From assembly GCA_913062915.1 (NCBI GenBank), contig CAJXWH010000002.1, positions 1-47,291 of the forward strand: a stretch of 47,291 nt of DNA, written 5' to 3'. The position numbers were made by a program, and so were the translations under genes. Below are positions 45,058 to 47,291 of this stretch, piece after piece. Position 1 is the first letter of the stretch, and each line of letters opens with the position of its first letter. Under the pieces are notes generated by a model. The model ran no database searches. It saw nothing but the letters and a program-made list of their open reading frames with translations, and was not told where the DNA came from. Source of the DNA: an uncultured Acidiferrobacteraceae bacterium. Lineage in GTDB: Bacteria; Pseudomonadota; Gammaproteobacteria; Arenicellales; UBA868.

Positions 45058-45957
45058 TCACATCGTGGAGTTCTCTTCTTCCTGCTGCAGCGAAAAAATA
45101 GACGTATAGCCTCCAGACCAGTCGGGGGGAATTAAACATGTACCCGCATCGTGCCGCGCCCAGCGGGCAGGACTGCCACAGATGATGTGTTGGTCGTACT
45201 TGGACGACCGGGCAGGATTGACGGTATACGGCATTGCATCAGCCGCCGCGTACGCATTGAGCAGCAGTGGTCGAGGGCTTTTTGATTGGTTTTTTCTCGA
45301 ACCATGTACAGTTCGGCAGTTGTGGATGGTGATCGACCCCGCGGGTCCAGGGAGGTACACCTCTCTGGAGAGATCGAGTTTCTCGACGTCGTCGTCCGAC
45401 AAACACCCGACCCATGCTCCTTCGTCGCTGTATTGGTCAAATAACGGTCCCCGATGACTTTGCGCGATCACTCCCAGTGGCCCCTGATCATCAGTGCAGT
45501 CTTCCAGATACAGTCCCACGGTACACGGAGTGAAGTTGGTGTGCGGCCAGAACCCGATGTCCTGATGCCATTTCACTTCTTCTCCCCCACCTGCCCATTT
45601 GAAGTTCAACTTGGAGTGATGAAACTTGATATTGGGCCCAATTAGATCTGTCAGAATTCCGCTGATCGCGGTGGATGAAGCATATTCCCAATACGCGTCG
45701 TCGTAGTCGTTAGGGCTAGTCAGTCTTCGAAGTTTAGGTTCTTCGGCGCTGTGCCCGGTTTCTAAATCCCAAACCGCGTCAGAAACTGAAATCGACCGAC
45801 TGGCATCAATCGCTCTCGCGGTAGCAGCACGCAACTTTTCCAAAACCAGACTGTCGATGACCTTTTCAATTAGCAGATACCCGTTGTCAAAATACGATTC
45901 CTGTTGGGCACGTGACAACATGCTCGGAGTCCGGACAAGGATGTCTTCAGGCGCCAT
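45058..45957 (-). CDS. phytanoyl-CoA dioxygenase (PhyH) family protein
   Basis: EVKWHQDIGFWPHTNFTPCTVGLYLEDCTDDQGPLGVIAQSHRGPL (HxD) and distal HGSRKNQSKSPRPLL. Confidence 0.88.
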   Translation of the reverse strand: MAPEDILVRTPSMLSRAQQESYFDNGYLLIEKVIDSLVLEKLRAATARAIDASRSISVSDAVWDLETGHSAEEPKLRRLTSPNDYDDAYWEYASSTAISGILTDLIGPNIKFHHSKLNFKWAGGGEEVKWHQDIGFWPHTNFTPCTVGLYLEDCTDDQGPLGVIAQSHRGPLFDQYSDEGAWVGCLSDDDVEKLDLSREVYLPGPAGSITIHNCRTVHGSRKNQSKSPRPLLLNAYAAADAMPYTVNPARSSKYDQHIICGSPARWARHDAGTCLIPPDWSGGYTSIFSLQQEEENSTM

Positions 45958-46198
45958 GAATCTTCCTCCCGTTATTACTGGCACTCGATTTGAACTCTTA
46001 GCGACTAACCAACGCCGAAACAACATAAAAACCGTGGCAAGAAAGTCCGTGTACCACCGCTACTTTACTGGTTTTCCCAGGCAAGTGCTGCCAAATTTCT
46101 GATCGCGATCTCGGACAATGATCCTGTGACTGGCTCGAAAGTCGTCCCTCGCCTCTTATATACTGTGTCCCGATTCGTAGGGCAGGAAATAGGATGAG

Positions 46199-47032
46199 AT
46201 GGGCAAACGACTGAGCAATACGGCGATCCAGAATTTTCATGAGCAAGGCTACTATCTGCCTCTCGACGTGGCCTCTGTTGAGGAAATCCAAGAAATGCGT
46301 CGCCAGCTTGAAGCATTCGAGGCAGAGAGTGGCGGCGCCTTGCAAGGGACTAACCGATTCAAAAATCACCTGCTTTTCAAGTGGCTGTCGGACTTAATTC
46401 GCTCTCCCAGAATTCTTGACGCCGTAGAAGACCTCATCGGCCCCAACCTGCTGGTCTGGTCAACCGACTGGTGGATCAAAGAAGCCCAATCGCCACAGTT
46501 CGTATCCTGGCACCAGGACAGTCAATATTGGGGTCTCGACACCCGAAAACTCGTCACGGTGTGGGTGGCGTTGTCACCCTCCACAACGGAGAGCGGTTGC
46601 ATGCGCATTCTGCCCGGCAGTCACCTGGGGCCCGATCTGCTACATAAAGACACCTTTCACGACGACAACATGCTGACCCGAGGTCAACAGATTGAAAATA
46701 TTGATGAAAATCTGGCGGTGAATCTCGAAGTTGACACCGGAAAAGCTGTGATCTTCGCATTTCGAATTGCCCATGCCTCTCATCCGAATCGAAGTAACGA
46801 TCGCCGAATTGGACTTGCCATACGCTACATACCCCCGGATGCTCGACAACAGTACGCTGAGACGGACAGCGCAACACTGGTGCGGGGGGAGGACACGGCG
46901 GGTCATTTTGAGCTGGAACCGGAACCGGTCTGTGATTTCGATCCTGTCGCGGTCAAATTCCACCGCCGGGCAGAAGAAGAACGACGCAAGATCCTTTACC
47001 ACGGAACGGACTGGACTACGCACCGCACATAG
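46199..47032 (+). CDS. phytanoyl-CoA dioxygenase (PhyH) family protein
   Basis: FVSWHQDSQYWGLDTRKLVTVWVALSPSTTESGCMRILPGSHLG (HxD); distal HASHPNRSNDRRIGLAIRYIPP. Confidence 0.92.
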   Translation: MGKRLSNTAIQNFHEQGYYLPLDVASVEEIQEMRRQLEAFEAESGGALQGTNRFKNHLLFKWLSDLIRSPRILDAVEDLIGPNLLVWSTDWWIKEAQSPQFVSWHQDSQYWGLDTRKLVTVWVALSPSTTESGCMRILPGSHLGPDLLHKDTFHDDNMLTRGQQIENIDENLAVNLEVDTGKAVIFAFRIAHASHPNRSNDRRIGLAIRYIPPDARQQYAETDSATLVRGEDTAGHFELEPEPVCDFDPVAVKFHRRAEEERRKILYHGTDWTTHRT

Positions 47033-47155
47033 AGTTTCCGCGTGCCGGCGAGTGTCTCGATCATGCCTGCCATGGTCTCGGCAAACATCCACGCAGCAAC
47101 GCTGATGATTGCGGAAAAGGCTTCCGACCTCATCCTATCTCGCCACCCGCAGTAA
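47033..47155 (+). pseudogene. C-terminal remnant of a GMC (choline-dehydrogenase-like) oxidoreductase
   Basis: Reading on from the PhyH TAG in the same frame: SFRVPASVSIMPAMVSANIHAATLMIAEKASDLILSRHPQ-TAA; close to the GMC C-terminal consensus SxMPxxxSxNxNAxTxMIAEKAxDxI. Confidence 0.65.
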
Positions 47156-47291
47156 CTGTTGGGCAAAACGACAGCGACGGAAAAGGCAATCGCGGCTTAC
47201 TCCTCCAGCGTAGGGCAAACCCCAGCTACGCGTGTTTGGTGCATCCGCCGACGGTAGCGGTCTGCGTCATACGGCTTGCCCCGATGCAAGA

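Noticed and set aside
1-47291. CRISPR arrays, tRNA/rRNA genes, intact IS elements or prophage genes
   Set aside because: No regularly spaced direct repeats, tRNA-like cloverleafs, rRNA segments, transposase or phage structural motifs were recognised on reading; a tRNAscan/ISfinder run would be the decisive check.

Overview
The window is a gene-dense chromosomal segment, probably from a Gram-negative/proteobacterial-type genome (inferred from gene families only). Its centre is a minus-strand coenzyme F420 locus at about 10.9-22.2 kb. The locus carries CofG/CofH fusion (FbiC), CofC, CofD and CofE. Upstream, nearly without gaps, lie a 2-oxoacid:acceptor oxidoreductase (KorB, gamma-alpha fused KorA) and an FrhB-like F420 hydrogenase/dehydrogenase beta subunit with two N-terminal [4Fe-4S] motifs. 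Two LLM-class putative F420-dependent oxidoreductases lie further upstream. My main hypothesis is that KorAB and the FrhB-like protein form a 2-oxoacid:F420 oxidoreductase co-transcribed with F420 biosynthesis. The flanks encode a dipeptide/oligopeptide-type ABC transporter with permuted gene order and no binding protein, several hydrolases and SDRs, an S9 peptidase, a DUF1989 protein, a sirtuin, an amidase, a MoxR/VWA pair, a GldA/GldF/GldG-like ABC system and two divergent PhyH dioxygenases. Reading outside the ORF track, I found a DUF2237 gene interrupted by an in-frame TGA, an ABC ATPase truncated at Walker A, an SDR C-terminal fossil, a GMC-oxidoreductase C-terminal fossil, an intergenic region with several (partly competing) inverted repeats inside the F420 locus, and an operator-like palindrome in front of an XRE regulator. 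All family names come from motif recognition by eye; no database search was run.
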